From Bacteroides caecigallinarum (lineage in GTDB: Bacteria > Bacteroidota > Bacteroidia > Bacteroidales > Bacteroidaceae), in contig NZ_JACJLQ010000009.1 of NCBI RefSeq assembly GCF_016902295.1, positions 1 to 64,000 of the forward strand: a DNA stretch of 64,000 bases. The letters run 5' to 3'. A program made the position numbers and the translations under genes. The notes below the pieces were generated by a model that had not been told where the DNA came from, ran no database searches, and saw only the letters and a list, made by a program, of their open reading frames with translations. Of the stretch, positions 26,596-35,700 are shown one piece after another; the first letter of the stretch is position 1, and each line of letters starts with the position of its first letter.

Positions 26596-26687
26596 CTAAA
26601 TGATTATATGTAAGCAAACAAAAAAGAAAACGTAATTCTGGTACAATCATCAGTAATCTGTATATCAAACCTTAATCGCAAAGTCAA

Positions 26688-26695
26688 TACCTTTG
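26688..26695 (+). promoter_or_regulatory. -7 element of the lipoprotein gene
   Basis: TACCTTTG, 24 nt before ATG 26720. Its last bases coincide with an in-frame TTG at 26693, so that TTG cannot be a start if this promoter is used. Confidence 0.55.
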
Positions 26696-26719
26696 TATCA
26701 GTATAAAAAGATAAAGACT

Positions 26720-27268
26720 ATGATTATGGGAAAAGCAAGATTACTCTTTTTTATTTTCATCTACTCCATGTTTGCAATGGCGTGCAGTCCGGAACCGGAA
26801 ATACTATCCGGCAATAATTCAGAAACTGAAATTTCAAATGGGAACAACAACCAAGACGAAGAAAATACAAACAACGATAACCAGAATAACAATGAAGAAA
26901 ATATGAGCAACTCAACAATTAAAATCTCAGTTAACGGAACAACACTTACAGCCACACTAAAAGACAACGTATCAACAAGAGCTTTAGTAAATCTGCTCAA
27001 AGAAGGGCCTCTAACCATAAATATGAATGACTATGCCGGAATGGAGAAAGTGGGTCCTATAGGAACCACCCTGCCGCAATGCAACGAAAGGATTACCACA
27101 CAACCTGGTGACCTGATTCTATACCTGGGGCAGTATTTCGTGATTTATTATGCTCCGAACACATACTCGCTGACTCCACTTGGGAAAATAGACAATACTT
27201 CAGGCGATGAACTGATTAGAATTCTTGGAAACGGCGATGTAACGGTTACAATCTCATTAAGCGAATAA
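26720..27268 (+). CDS. lipoprotein with cyclophilin-like fold domain
   Basis: A 182-residue predicted lipoprotein. A hydrophobic signal ends in the lipobox FAMAC. A low-complexity Asn/Glu-rich linker of about 45 residues leads to a C-terminal domain of about 115 residues beginning IKISVNGTTLTATLKDN and containing ALVNLLKEGPLTINMNDY and TTQPGDLILYLGQ. This fits the cyclophilin-like fold family (Cyclophil_like2), whose activity is unknown. The N-terminus follows from the promoter position; ATG 26726 is also possible. It is convergent with the AraC gene 7 nt away. Confidence 0.75.
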   Translation: MIMGKARLLFFIFIYSMFAMACSPEPEILSGNNSETEISNGNNNQDEENTNNDNQNNNEENMSNSTIKISVNGTTLTATLKDNVSTRALVNLLKEGPLTINMNDYAGMEKVGPIGTTLPQCNERITTQPGDLILYLGQYFVIYYAPNTYSLTPLGKIDNTSGDELIRILGNGDVTVTISLSE

Positions 27269-27275
27269 CAAGCCA

Positions 27276-28157
27276 TTAATTATCCCGCCTCTGCAAATCG
27301 TTCTTCATACGGAATTTCAGAGGCGATACTCCTGTCTTACGCATAAAGAACTTTCCAAATACGGACTGGTCGGAAAAGCCAAGCATATCAGAAATTTCCT
27401 TAATGTCCATATCAGTACACTCAAGCATACGGCGTGCGTCAGAGCAAAGCATCTTCGATATATGAAAACAGACAGTACTGCCTGTGACACTCTTGACCAC
27501 TCGCGACAGATAGGTAGTCGTAATGTTCAGACTGTCAGCATAAAAACCTATTGAATGATGTTTGCGATAATTCTCTACAAGCAATTTCTTGAAATTCCGG
27601 AATATCTCGTTTTCACGCTTCACATACACAGTAGTATCGTTGTTTTCCGTACACAAGGCATCCGCTATCTGTAAAAGGAAGAAATTACATAGGTTTCGTA
27701 TTATTCCATCGTGATATACATTCATAGCATTAAGCCGGTCACCAAAAAGCGACATTGTTTGTTTCAGATAAGAGAACCTCCCACTTTCAATATCAAACAC
27801 GGGAAGCCTGTAATTGCCGAGATACCTTGCCACCTGATTATACAGCGGCTGCCCGTCAGGAAGACTGTCAAAATACGAAGGTACGATATATACGATTTTC
27901 AGCGAAAAATCTGCATCGAAGTCTTCGATTGAGCTTGTCGTACTCGGTGTCAGAACAACAAGTTTTCCACGGCAAAGGTCATAATTGCCATAAATATCGG
28001 AAAGCCTTGCTGTTCCGTTTATGACGAGAAGAAAGAAAAATCCCTTTTCAAACATAATTCCGCTATAACCGCCGGAACTACGGTCGAAATCAAAGTAACA
28101 CGTACTTCCTGCCGTCATGCCACCTGATTTCATTACTTCATACACAGAGATATCCAT
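27276..28157 (-). CDS. AraC family transcriptional regulator
   Basis: A 293-residue regulator. The N-terminal part is a cupin-like sensor domain. The C-terminal part has the two AraC helix-turn-helix units: HSIGFYADSLNITTTYLSRV and MDIKEISDMLGFSDQSVFGK, ending FMRKTGVSPLKFR. It is divergent from the YczE/cytidylate-kinase fusion gene (126 nt apart), a likely target, and convergent with the lipoprotein gene. Confidence 0.88.
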   Translation of the reverse strand: MDISVYEVMKSGGMTAGSTCYFDFDRSSGGYSGIMFEKGFFFLLVINGTARLSDIYGNYDLCRGKLVVLTPSTTSSIEDFDADFSLKIVYIVPSYFDSLPDGQPLYNQVARYLGNYRLPVFDIESGRFSYLKQTMSLFGDRLNAMNVYHDGIIRNLCNFFLLQIADALCTENNDTTVYVKRENEIFRNFKKLLVENYRKHHSIGFYADSLNITTTYLSRVVKSVTGSTVCFHISKMLCSDARRMLECTDMDIKEISDMLGFSDQSVFGKFFMRKTGVSPLKFRMKNDLQRRDN

Positions 28158-28174
28158 AATCCGTTTTTTTACTA

Positions 28175-28206
28175 CAAAGATACCTTTTGTTTCGTTTTAA
28201 ACCAAA
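28175..28206 (-). promoter_or_regulatory. promoter of the AraC regulator gene
   Basis: TTTG (28206-28203), a 20-nt spacer and TATCTTTG (28182-28175) on the minus strand; start codon 17 nt downstream. Confidence 0.78.
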
Positions 28207-28283
28207 ATAAGTTGTTCTTTTATATCTGTCATTATAGATTTTAGGGTGAACTTTGCAACTGTTTTACAAATGACAAATACAAT

Positions 28284-29573
28284 ATGAGCAAATTTCTATT
28301 CAGACGCTATCTCCTGTTCTGCGTGGCATTGTTTGTCAATGCATTAGGAATAGCATTTATCACCAGAGCTGCTTTGGGTACATCACCCATTACCAGCGTT
28401 ACATATGTACTGAGCATGTTCACTCCTTTCACTATCGGCGAATGGACTATCATGCTGAACATACTGTTCGTCGTTCTCGAACCTTTCATGATGACGCGCC
28501 AGGACCTGAAAGACGATTTAAGGATGTATCTGCTTCAGATTCCAATCTCTTTCTGTTTTGGAATATTCATAGACATATGTATGCACTACATTCTGTTCTG
28601 GCTCAATCCCGCCACATATCCAAGTATGATTATAGCTCTGCTGATAGGTTGCGTGATATTGGCTGTGGGTATCGCACTCGAAGTAAAGGCCAATGCAGCC
28701 ATGATGTCCGGCGAATATTTTGTGAAGGTCATAACAAAGCGTTTCCGGGGTGAGTTCGGATATATAAAACTCGGATTTGATGTTACTTTGGTAGCCTTGG
28801 CATGCCTGCTGTCGCTGATATTCATGTCTGGAGTGTACGGAGTGCGCGAAGGTACGGTAGTTGCAGCGCTGATAGTAGGTCCGATAGTTCATTTCGTAAG
28901 TCCGTATTACAGGTTTCTCGACAAATGTATTACTCCTGACAGCAATGAAAAGACTGCAGATGTGAAAGACAACAAAAATGTCATTATCACCATTGCCCGT
29001 GAATATGGCAGCGGCGGTCATCTGCTCGGTGAGATGCTTTCGAAAGAGCTTGGAATAAAGCTGTATGATAAAGAATTTATCGGAATGGCAGCCAAACGTA
29101 GCGGTATGGACGAAAGTTTCATTGCCAGAAACGAACAGTCCATTCCATCATTCTGGCTGAAATGTATCATGTCGAAAAACAGCGAACAACCGATAGAAGG
29201 AAGCATTTCATCGGACGATGTTCTGTTTGTGGCAGAGAGCAAGATTATTCAGGAACTGGCAGAGAAAGAGCCGTGTATCATCGTGGGAAGATGTGCCGAC
29301 TTCATACTGAAAGACTACCCTAAGGTTCTGAAGATTTTCTGCTATTCCGACATGGGTTCTGCCATCGAAAGATGTACGGAAGAATATGGCATCAGAAAAG
29401 AAGATGCCGAAGCTGAAATACGCCGTATCAATCGCAACCGTATTCATCATTATGAATATTATACCGATCGTAAATGGGGAGAACCCCACCATTATAATCT
29501 TATGCTCAACACTGGCAGTATAAGCCTTGAAACGGCATGCAAGCTGATAAAAGATATTTACGGAAATATGTGA
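28284..29573 (+). CDS. fusion of YczE-like membrane domain and cytidylate kinase-like domain
   Basis: A 429-residue protein with two parts. Residues 1 to about 215 form some five or six membrane segments of the YczE/YitT-like type (ALGIAFITRAALGTSPITS near the start, AVGIALEVKANAAMM later). Residues from about 230 form a cytosolic cytidylate-kinase-like domain: ITIAREYGSGGHLLGEMLSK is the P-loop, followed by the LYDKEFI and IVGRCADFIL signatures. Whether it phosphorylates a nucleotide is unknown. It is divergent from an AraC regulator and followed by a strong terminator. The coupling of a transporter-like domain with a kinase suggests substrate capture on entry, which is inference. Confidence 0.8.
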   Translation: MSKFLFRRYLLFCVALFVNALGIAFITRAALGTSPITSVTYVLSMFTPFTIGEWTIMLNILFVVLEPFMMTRQDLKDDLRMYLLQIPISFCFGIFIDICMHYILFWLNPATYPSMIIALLIGCVILAVGIALEVKANAAMMSGEYFVKVITKRFRGEFGYIKLGFDVTLVALACLLSLIFMSGVYGVREGTVVAALIVGPIVHFVSPYYRFLDKCITPDSNEKTADVKDNKNVIITIAREYGSGGHLLGEMLSKELGIKLYDKEFIGMAAKRSGMDESFIARNEQSIPSFWLKCIMSKNSEQPIEGSISSDDVLFVAESKIIQELAEKEPCIIVGRCADFILKDYPKVLKIFCYSDMGSAIERCTEEYGIRKEDAEAEIRRINRNRIHHYEYYTDRKWGEPHHYNLMLNTGSISLETACKLIKDIYGNM

Positions 29574-29590
29574 TAAAAACTCACATAAAA

Positions 29591-29634
29591 AAATGAACTG
29601 TCATTCGCACTTAAATGACAGTTCATTTTGTTTC
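29591..29634. terminator. bidirectional terminator with 15-bp stem
   Basis: Bases 29591-29605 pair perfectly with 29614-29628 around an 8-nt loop, with an A-run on the left and a T-rich run on the right. It lies between the plus-strand fusion gene and the minus-strand DUF4252 gene and can end both. Confidence 0.85.
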
Positions 29635-29660
29635 GAACGACAGTTCATTTTGTTTTAAAC
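29617..29660. repeat. 22-bp tandem duplication of a terminator arm
   Basis: Two 22-bp units, 29617-29638 and 29639-29660, share the first 17 bases (GACAGTTCATTTTGTTT) and end in CGAAC and TAAAC. Together with the inverted copy at 29591-29605, the terminator has two possible right arms. The period equals that of the arrays at 18308 and 51846. Confidence 0.8.
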
Positions 29661-29681
29661 GTATCAACGGTAATTTCAGCA

Positions 29682-30131
29682 CTACTGGTTTACAATACCG
29701 CGAACTTCATCTACTGTGAGTTTTCCTTCAAGAATTATTACCGTAAATTCCTTACCTTCATCAACCAGCAGAACATATTCGTTTGCGTCCTTATTCTCTT
29801 TCGTATAAATGAACACCCGTTCTCCGCTGTCCTTTACACGCAATAATTCTTCATATCCGTTTTTGGTATTGATAAATGCCGTTTCTTTACGCAACAAATC
29901 CGAAGTTTCCTGATTTTCGGACGAGAGAATTTGCAATCCGGTAAGTTTCTTTGCCACTTTATCTATATTTATATCACCGGTATTTGAACCACTCATCATA
30001 CTGAACATTTTCGGGGATACATAAACGGAGGTCACGCCTTCCATTTCTGCTATTTTCTCAAAACGATTCTGTGCGTTGACAGACAATGCTGCCAGCATAA
30101 CGCTTACTATAATAAATAATCTTGCTTTCAT
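29682..30131 (-). CDS. DUF4252 family exported protein
   Basis: A 149-residue protein with a Sec signal peptide (MKARLFIIVSVMLAALSVNAQ) and the DUF4252 pattern: VTSVYVSPKMFSMM near the start, later FINTKNGYEELLRVKDSGERV, ending with VDEVRGIVNQ. Function unknown; the family is common in Bacteroidetes next to ECF sigma factors. It overlaps the upstream gene by 4 nt and is the last gene of a four-gene operon. Confidence 0.85.
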   Translation of the reverse strand: MKARLFIIVSVMLAALSVNAQNRFEKIAEMEGVTSVYVSPKMFSMMSGSNTGDINIDKVAKKLTGLQILSSENQETSDLLRKETAFINTKNGYEELLRVKDSGERVFIYTKENKDANEYVLLVDEGKEFTVIILEGKLTVDEVRGIVNQ

Positions 30132-30652
30132 TTTCTGAAGTTTTTAATATTGTCAATTTTTTCTTTTACACTTTTTGTCACGCTTCTTGCTTTCTCTATC
30201 TGGGCATCGCCTTTATTGAAAGCTTCGGCAAAAAGCTGCAGGGCATTTTCGGTTGCCATATATGCTTCCTGAGGATTGTCGAATGTATCTTTTATCACCG
30301 CACTGTCATCGTGATTCTTCGACATAAATACACTTATACCTATCAGTATCACTGCAGCTGCCGCTATTCCCGACACATATTTATATAGTGTATAATATCG
30401 TGGCTTACCTGCCTTGCTTTGTTTTTCCCACATATCTATGTTGTCGGAAATACGTTTCTCCATTCCTACAGGAACTGTGATTTCATCATTTTCTTTCATT
30501 TCTGCCAGATGACAGAACACCTCTTTGTCAACAGAGAACTCGGCTGATACTTCATCATGCATGAAATAGTCTTCCAGAATTTTCTCTTCGTTGACATCGG
30601 TCTCACCGCTGTAATATTTTTCAAGCAAATGTCTGATTGTATCTTCCTTCAT
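30128..30652 (-). CDS. membrane-anchored putative anti-sigma factor
   Basis: A 174-residue protein with a soluble N-terminal part (MKEDTIRHLLEKYYSGETD), one membrane segment (YVSGIAAAAVILIGISVFM, about residues 91-109) and a periplasmic tail. The layout and the 4-nt overlap with the upstream sigma gene fit an anti-sigma factor holding the sigma factor at the membrane. The sequence family is not recognised with certainty. Confidence 0.7.
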   Translation of the reverse strand: MKEDTIRHLLEKYYSGETDVNEEKILEDYFMHDEVSAEFSVDKEVFCHLAEMKENDEITVPVGMEKRISDNIDMWEKQSKAGKPRYYTLYKYVSGIAAAAVILIGISVFMSKNHDDSAVIKDTFDNPQEAYMATENALQLFAEAFNKGDAQIEKARSVTKSVKEKIDNIKNFRK

Positions 30653-31155
30653 ATCTTGTCCTTTAAATTAATAAACTGTTCCCTTATCTTTTTTCTGGCT
30701 TTCGAGAGTGTGGCACGTATGTTCACCTGGTTCAGCCCCGTAGCTTTTCCTATTTCATCAAACGAACATTCGTTTACATCCCTTAACCACATTACTTTTT
30801 TCTGTATGTCTGGCAGTCCGCCTATCATCTTTCTTAACCTGACATTTTCTTCTTTCTTTTCCAGCCTTTCACCAATATCATCGTCTGCCAAGCCAACCCG
30901 TTCTTCATCTATCACGTCCTCATAATTACTATGACTGCTTCTTATGAAATCCATACACAGGTTCTTCACCAGAGTAACACAATATGCTTCACGGCAAACC
31001 GCCGCATCAAGCTCATCGCGTCTGTTCCATAATTTCAGATAAGCATCCTGAACAATATCTTCGGCATCCTGAACATTCCTGAGTATGGAATAAGCTGTCC
31101 TGTAGAGTTTTGCATGGTACGGAATGAAGAGTGACTTAAATTCATTTGCGTCCAT
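30649..31155 (-). CDS. ECF RNA polymerase sigma factor
   Basis: A 168-residue sigma-70 family ECF factor. Region 2 contains YSILRNVQDAEDIVQDAYLK, region 4 contains GLPDIQKKVMWLRDVNEC, SFDEIGKATGLNQVNIRATL and SKARKKIREQF. It overlaps the upstream DUF4252 gene by 14 nt and the downstream anti-sigma gene by 4 nt, so all four genes form one tight operon. Confidence 0.9.
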   Translation of the reverse strand: MDANEFKSLFIPYHAKLYRTAYSILRNVQDAEDIVQDAYLKLWNRRDELDAAVCREAYCVTLVKNLCMDFIRSSHSNYEDVIDEERVGLADDDIGERLEKKEENVRLRKMIGGLPDIQKKVMWLRDVNECSFDEIGKATGLNQVNIRATLSKARKKIREQFINLKDKI

Positions 31156-31624
31156 TGCGTTTATCTGTTTCCTGTTGCACTAGTTTGTCTATATCCTCCT
31201 GTCTTATATTTCCTTTGAGCAGTATCAGAGCACAATCGTCTTTTCCTCCACATACTATAAGAAGTTCCTTAATTATATCTTTCTTTTCCTTGACAAGTAT
31301 CTGCACGCTTCCATCCTGATCCTTGGCTCTGACCATTGTCTCATATCCGTGTCCATTCAGCGAAGCTACTCTTTTTGTAAATCTGGCTTTCACACGTTCA
31401 CTGCATTCTTCCAGGTCGAGAACTCTGACACTGTTAATACGTGCGGAGATATCATCCTTGTCTTCTTCATCCATAAACATGTGTCCCATTTTCATCAATA
31501 TCCACGGAACACTTACATACTCTGCCCTATCGGCATCCTTAAACTCGTTGATAATAGAATTTACATTTACCGCACATAGCATCTGGGCTGAAAACAACAT
31601 AGCTATAAAGAAATATTTTTTCAT
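31142..31624 (-). CDS. DUF4252 family exported protein (first gene of the sigma operon)
   Basis: A 160-residue paralogue of the protein encoded at 29682, with a signal peptide (MKKYFFIAMLFSAQMLCAVN) and the DUF4252 core (SVRVLDLEECSERVKARFTK, later YETMVRAKDQDGSVQI). Start ATG 31624 is chosen because it begins a normal signal peptide; the in-frame ATG 31654 adds charged residues before it. The gap to slyD (31625-31831) holds the slyD -7 element and no gene. Confidence 0.8.
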   Translation of the reverse strand: MKKYFFIAMLFSAQMLCAVNVNSIINEFKDADRAEYVSVPWILMKMGHMFMDEEDKDDISARINSVRVLDLEECSERVKARFTKRVASLNGHGYETMVRAKDQDGSVQILVKEKKDIIKELLIVCGGKDDCALILLKGNIRQEDIDKLVQQETDKRNGRK

Positions 31625-31790
31625 GACTGACTCATTTTTTTTAATGTTATACATAATCTTTGATGCGCATTCTATGTGAAAGACGGAACTTCCCGGTGAA
31701 ATGTTGCATCAGAAAATAAGTTTTTTTACAAAAATATGAATATCTGAAAAACCAAAGTACATATCTGCCTAAAATTAAAAGCTTTTTTAC

Positions 31791-31798
31791 TACCTTTG
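31791..31798 (+). promoter_or_regulatory. -7 element of slyD
   Basis: TACCTTTG, 33 nt before the start codon; -33 region not clear. Confidence 0.5.
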
Positions 31799-31831
31799 TG
31801 TCCGGATTTTTAAAACATACATTTTTAGATT

Positions 31832-32404
31832 ATGGAAAATAAGTACATCACCGTAGCATACAAACTTTATGCTATGATAGACGGCGAAAAAGAATTGATA
31901 GAAGAAGCTCCTGCAGAACATCCTTTCCAGTTCATCACAGGTATAGGATATACACTTGAAAGATTTGAAAAAGAAATAACAGCACTTGCTAAGGGAGACA
32001 ACTTCAACTTTACTATCCCATGTGCGGAAGCATACGGCGAAGTAGATCCTGAAGGAATAAAGACTCTTCCAAAATCAGCATTCTGCGGTCCTGACGGCAA
32101 GTTTGACGAGGACAACGTGTTCGAAGGAAACATCATTATGCTGAACGATGGCGAAGGAAACCAGTTCTATGCAAACGTTGGTGAAATCACTGACAGCACT
32201 GTAACTATCGACCTTAACCATCCTCACGCAGGCAAGGACCTGATTTTCGAAGGTTCAATTCTGGAAATGCGTGAAGCTACAAACAAGGAAGTTCAGGACA
32301 TCGTTAACTCAATGAGCGGATGCGGTGGCGGATGCAGCGGTTGTGGCGGCGGATGCGGCGATCACGATGACGACTGTGGTGGCGGTTGCTGCGGATGTCA
32401 TTGA
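31832..32404 (+). CDS. slyD: SlyD-type FKBP peptidyl-prolyl isomerase
   Basis: A 190-residue FKBP-fold isomerase/chaperone of the SlyD type: YTLERFEKEITALAKGD, then FTIPCAEAYGEVDPEGIKTL, an inserted flap (IF domain), and DLNHPHAGKDLIFEGSIL returning to the FKBP core. The C-terminal 30 residues are Gly/Cys/His-rich (CGGGCSGCGGGCGDHDDDC, then GGGCCGCH), a metal-binding tail like that of E. coli SlyD, which delivers nickel. It is monocistronic with its own promoter and terminator. Confidence 0.9.
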   Translation: MENKYITVAYKLYAMIDGEKELIEEAPAEHPFQFITGIGYTLERFEKEITALAKGDNFNFTIPCAEAYGEVDPEGIKTLPKSAFCGPDGKFDEDNVFEGNIIMLNDGEGNQFYANVGEITDSTVTIDLNHPHAGKDLIFEGSILEMREATNKEVQDIVNSMSGCGGGCSGCGGGCGDHDDDCGGGCCGCH

Positions 32405-32431
32405 TTACATACGAAAAGACTGATTTAGCAT

Positions 32432-32470
32432 AAGTGTAAATTACATTTTATTGTAGTTTACACTTTTTTT
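32432..32470 (+). terminator. slyD terminator
   Basis: AGTGTAAA (32433-32440) pairs with TTTACACT (32457-32464), extended inward by TACA/TGTA, followed by seven T. Confidence 0.8.
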
Positions 32471-32589
32471 ATGCCGTTTTTCATTGTATAAGCAAAAATA
32501 TATATACATAAAGATAAAAAGAACTGTTATATGACATATTTTTAGAAAAACATTGTGTATCTTCGCATTATATTACAAATAACAGAAGT

Positions 32590-35502
32590 ATGAACAAATC
32601 AAAGAAATTTATCGGAGCAGCCGTACTGCTGGCATTGATGACAGCATGCGGAAACGGTTCGAAGTTTAAGTACGAAACCGTACCTAACGACCCGATGCAG
32701 ACACGCATCTACACACTTGACAACGGATTGAAGGTTTACCTGACAGTAAACAAGGAAACTCCACGTATCCAGACTTACATCGCAGTAAGAGTGGGCGGAA
32801 AGAACGACCCTGCAGAGACTACCGGTCTTGCACACTATTTCGAACACCTGATGTTCAAGGGAACAGAGAAATTCGGTACTACAGACTTCAGCAAGGAAAA
32901 ACCTATGCTGGACGAAATAGAACGCCTGTTTGAGGTTTACAGAAAAACCACTGACGAAGCCGAGAGAAAAGCTATCTATCACCAGATAGACAGTGTGTCA
33001 TACGAAGCTTCAAAAATCGCCATCCCGAATGAATACGACAAGCTGATGGCTGCCATTGGCGCAAACGGTACAAATGCCTACACCAGCTACGACCAGACTG
33101 TGTATGTGGAAGACATACCGTCTAACGAAATTGACAACTGGGCCAAGATTCAGGCAGACAGATTCCAGAATGCTACAATCAGAGGATTCCACACTGAGCT
33201 GGAAACTGTTTACGAAGAAAAGAACATGTCGCTTACAAAGGATTTCAGAAAGGTATATGAAACTTTGTTGAACGCTCTTTATCCTGATTATCCATACGGA
33301 ACCCAGACTGTACTCGGTTCGCAGGAACATCTGAAGAATCCTTCTATCACAAATATCAAGAATTATTTCAAGACATGGTATGTGCCTAACAATATGGCCA
33401 TCTGTATGTCAGGTGACATGAATCCGGATGAAACTATCGAAATAATCAACAAGTATTTCGGTGAGATGAAGGCTAATCCTAATTTGCCTGAACGTCCTCA
33501 GCCAAAGGAATCGCCTATCAAGGAACCTGTTGTGAAGGAAGTTATGGGACTTGACGCAGAAAGCGTAGCACTGGCATGGAGAATGCCTACTACAGTTGAC
33601 GATGATGTCATCTCTGCACTCATCAGCTCTATTCTTTACAACGGACAGGCAGGTCTGCTTGACGTTAACCTGAACCAGCAGCAGAAAGTATTGGGATGCT
33701 TCGCAGGCTCACTCGGTTTGTCGGACTACTATACATATATGATAAGCGGTCAGCCAAAACAGGGACAGACTTTGGACGAAGTAAAGGACCTTATGCTGGC
33801 TGAAGTTGAAAAACTGCGCAAGGGTGAATTCGACGAAGAACTGCTTCAGGCTACAATCAACAACTACAAGCTTTACTACATGAAACAGCTTGAAAGCAAC
33901 CAAAGCAGAGCAGACATGTTTGTTTCGGCATTCGTTGACGGCGACCAGTGGAGCGATGTAGTAAACTTCATCGACAAGATGAGCAAGGTGAACAAACAGC
34001 AGGTTGTTGATTTCGCAAACAAATATTTTGCCGACAACTACGCTTTGGTTTACAAACGCATGGGTAAAGACCCTAACGAAAAGAAGATGGATAAACCGTC
34101 TATCACTCCTATCGTTATGAACCGTGACAGCGTAAGCTCATTCCTGAAAGAAATTCAGGCAAGCAAGGTTGCTCCTATCGAACCTGTATTCCTCGACTTC
34201 GAGAAAGACATGCAGAAATTCACTGCTAAATCAGACATCGAAGTGCTTTACAAGAAAAACGATATGAACGATCTGTTCCAGATGATTTATGTATTCGATA
34301 TGGGCAGCCAGAACGACAAAGCTTTGGGTACAGCATTCTCATACATGGAATACCTCGGAACATCAAAGAAATCGCTTGCCGAAATCAACAAGGAATTCTA
34401 TCGTCTGGCATGTTCGTTCAGCGTACATCCGGGATTGGACCGCACATACGTAGTGCTTTCAGGTCTTCAGGAAAACATGCCTCAGGCAATGCAACTGTTC
34501 GAAGAGATTCTTGCTGATGCACAGGTTGACGAAAACGCATATAAGAACTATGCAGCCGATATATTGAAGAAACGTGCGGACGCGAAACTCAACCAGTCTG
34601 CAAACTTCTCACAACTGCTTTCTTACGCTATGTGGGGCGAACACTCACCTTCGAAGAACATTCTGTCTGAAAAAGAACTTACAGGAATGAATCCTCAGGA
34701 ACTTGTAGATCGCATACATAAGTTCAACAGCTACAAGCACCGCATAATGTACTATGGTCCTGCCGACGAAAAAGAACTTACTTCTTTAATCGACCAGTAT
34801 CATAACGTACCTGCCCAGCTTCAGGATGTACCTGCACCTGCATACGACTACAAGTATCAGCCTACTACTGAAAACAAGGTTTATTTTGCCGAATACGATG
34901 CAAAACAAATCTATTTCACAGGTATTTCAAACTTCGAAAAACAATATGATGCTGCAATCCAGCCTACTTTGAGCATGTACAACGAATACTTCAGCGGTGG
35001 CATGAACTCAATAGTATTCCAGGAAATGCGTGAAGCGAGAAGTCTTGCATATTCATCATACGCTTTCATCGCTTCTCCTTCTAAAAAGGAATATCCATAC
35101 ATCTTCCGTTCGTTCATCGCTACGCAGAACGACAAGATGATAGACGCCATGAAGGCTTTCGATGAGATAATCAATAATATGCCAGAATCTGAAAAAGCAT
35201 TCAAGCTGGCCCAGGAAGGAACTATCAGCCGCTTGCGTACTGACAGAATCACCGGTATGGACATTTTGTGGGAGTATCTTGACCTTCAGGACAAAGGTAT
35301 AGATGGAGATCCAAGAAAAGCTTTGTTCGAACAGGCACAGACAATGACCCTGAAAGATGTGAAAGACTTCCAGCAGAAATGGGTTAAAGACCGCAAATAT
35401 ACTTATTGCGTTCTTGGTAACGAAAAAGACCTTGACATGAAATCGCTGGAAAAATACGGTAAGATTACAAAATTATCACAGAAGGATATTTTCGGATATT
35501 AA
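32590..35502 (+). CDS. M16 (insulinase-like) zinc peptidase, lipoprotein
   Basis: A 970-residue two-lobe M16 metallopeptidase. The N-terminus is a lipoprotein signal with the lipobox Cys at residue 20 (LMTAC). The inverted zinc motif HxxEH is HYFEH (82-86) in a standard GLAHYFEHLMFKG context, so the first lobe should be active; the second lobe (after about residue 520) has no such motif and is the usual inactive half. It is likely anchored in the envelope and degrades peptides in the periplasm. TATCTTCG at 32558 is a possible -7 element. A terminator follows. Confidence 0.88.
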   Translation: MNKSKKFIGAAVLLALMTACGNGSKFKYETVPNDPMQTRIYTLDNGLKVYLTVNKETPRIQTYIAVRVGGKNDPAETTGLAHYFEHLMFKGTEKFGTTDFSKEKPMLDEIERLFEVYRKTTDEAERKAIYHQIDSVSYEASKIAIPNEYDKLMAAIGANGTNAYTSYDQTVYVEDIPSNEIDNWAKIQADRFQNATIRGFHTELETVYEEKNMSLTKDFRKVYETLLNALYPDYPYGTQTVLGSQEHLKNPSITNIKNYFKTWYVPNNMAICMSGDMNPDETIEIINKYFGEMKANPNLPERPQPKESPIKEPVVKEVMGLDAESVALAWRMPTTVDDDVISALISSILYNGQAGLLDVNLNQQQKVLGCFAGSLGLSDYYTYMISGQPKQGQTLDEVKDLMLAEVEKLRKGEFDEELLQATINNYKLYYMKQLESNQSRADMFVSAFVDGDQWSDVVNFIDKMSKVNKQQVVDFANKYFADNYALVYKRMGKDPNEKKMDKPSITPIVMNRDSVSSFLKEIQASKVAPIEPVFLDFEKDMQKFTAKSDIEVLYKKNDMNDLFQMIYVFDMGSQNDKALGTAFSYMEYLGTSKKSLAEINKEFYRLACSFSVHPGLDRTYVVLSGLQENMPQAMQLFEEILADAQVDENAYKNYAADILKKRADAKLNQSANFSQLLSYAMWGEHSPSKNILSEKELTGMNPQELVDRIHKFNSYKHRIMYYGPADEKELTSLIDQYHNVPAQLQDVPAPAYDYKYQPTTENKVYFAEYDAKQIYFTGISNFEKQYDAAIQPTLSMYNEYFSGGMNSIVFQEMREARSLAYSSYAFIASPSKKEYPYIFRSFIATQNDKMIDAMKAFDEIINNMPESEKAFKLAQEGTISRLRTDRITGMDILWEYLDLQDKGIDGDPRKALFEQAQTMTLKDVKDFQQKWVKDRKYTYCVLGNEKDLDMKSLEKYGKITKLSQKDIFGY

Positions 35503-35522
35503 TCTTATATAATTTATAGTGT

Positions 35523-35563
35523 AAAGAGACCTGTACTAAGGAGTGCGGGTCTCTTTCGTTTTT
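35523..35563 (+). terminator. terminator of the M16 lipoprotein gene
   Basis: AAAGAGACC (35523-35531) pairs with GGTCTCTTT (35548-35556), then CGTTTTT. Confidence 0.78.
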
Positions 35564-35668
35564 ATTAGACTAACTGAAACTATTACAGAAACATTACATA
35601 TATGTTACATTTCACTTTGTCTGATTATATCAATATCCAACTGCATACACTGACACATATCTATATAT

Positions 35669-35676
35669 TAATTTTG
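35669..35676 (+). promoter_or_regulatory. -7 element of the histidine phosphatase gene
   Basis: TAATTTTG, 24 nt before the chosen ATG at 35701. It lies inside the longer frame that starts at 35602, which argues against that longer start. Confidence 0.5.
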
Positions 35677-35700
35677 TGCCGTAACAAAATTGACATTTAT

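Noticed and set aside
26693-26719. TTG start for the lipoprotein gene
   Set aside because: The TTG is part of the -7 element TACCTTTG, so it would not be in the mRNA; ATG 26720 gives a normal lipoprotein signal.
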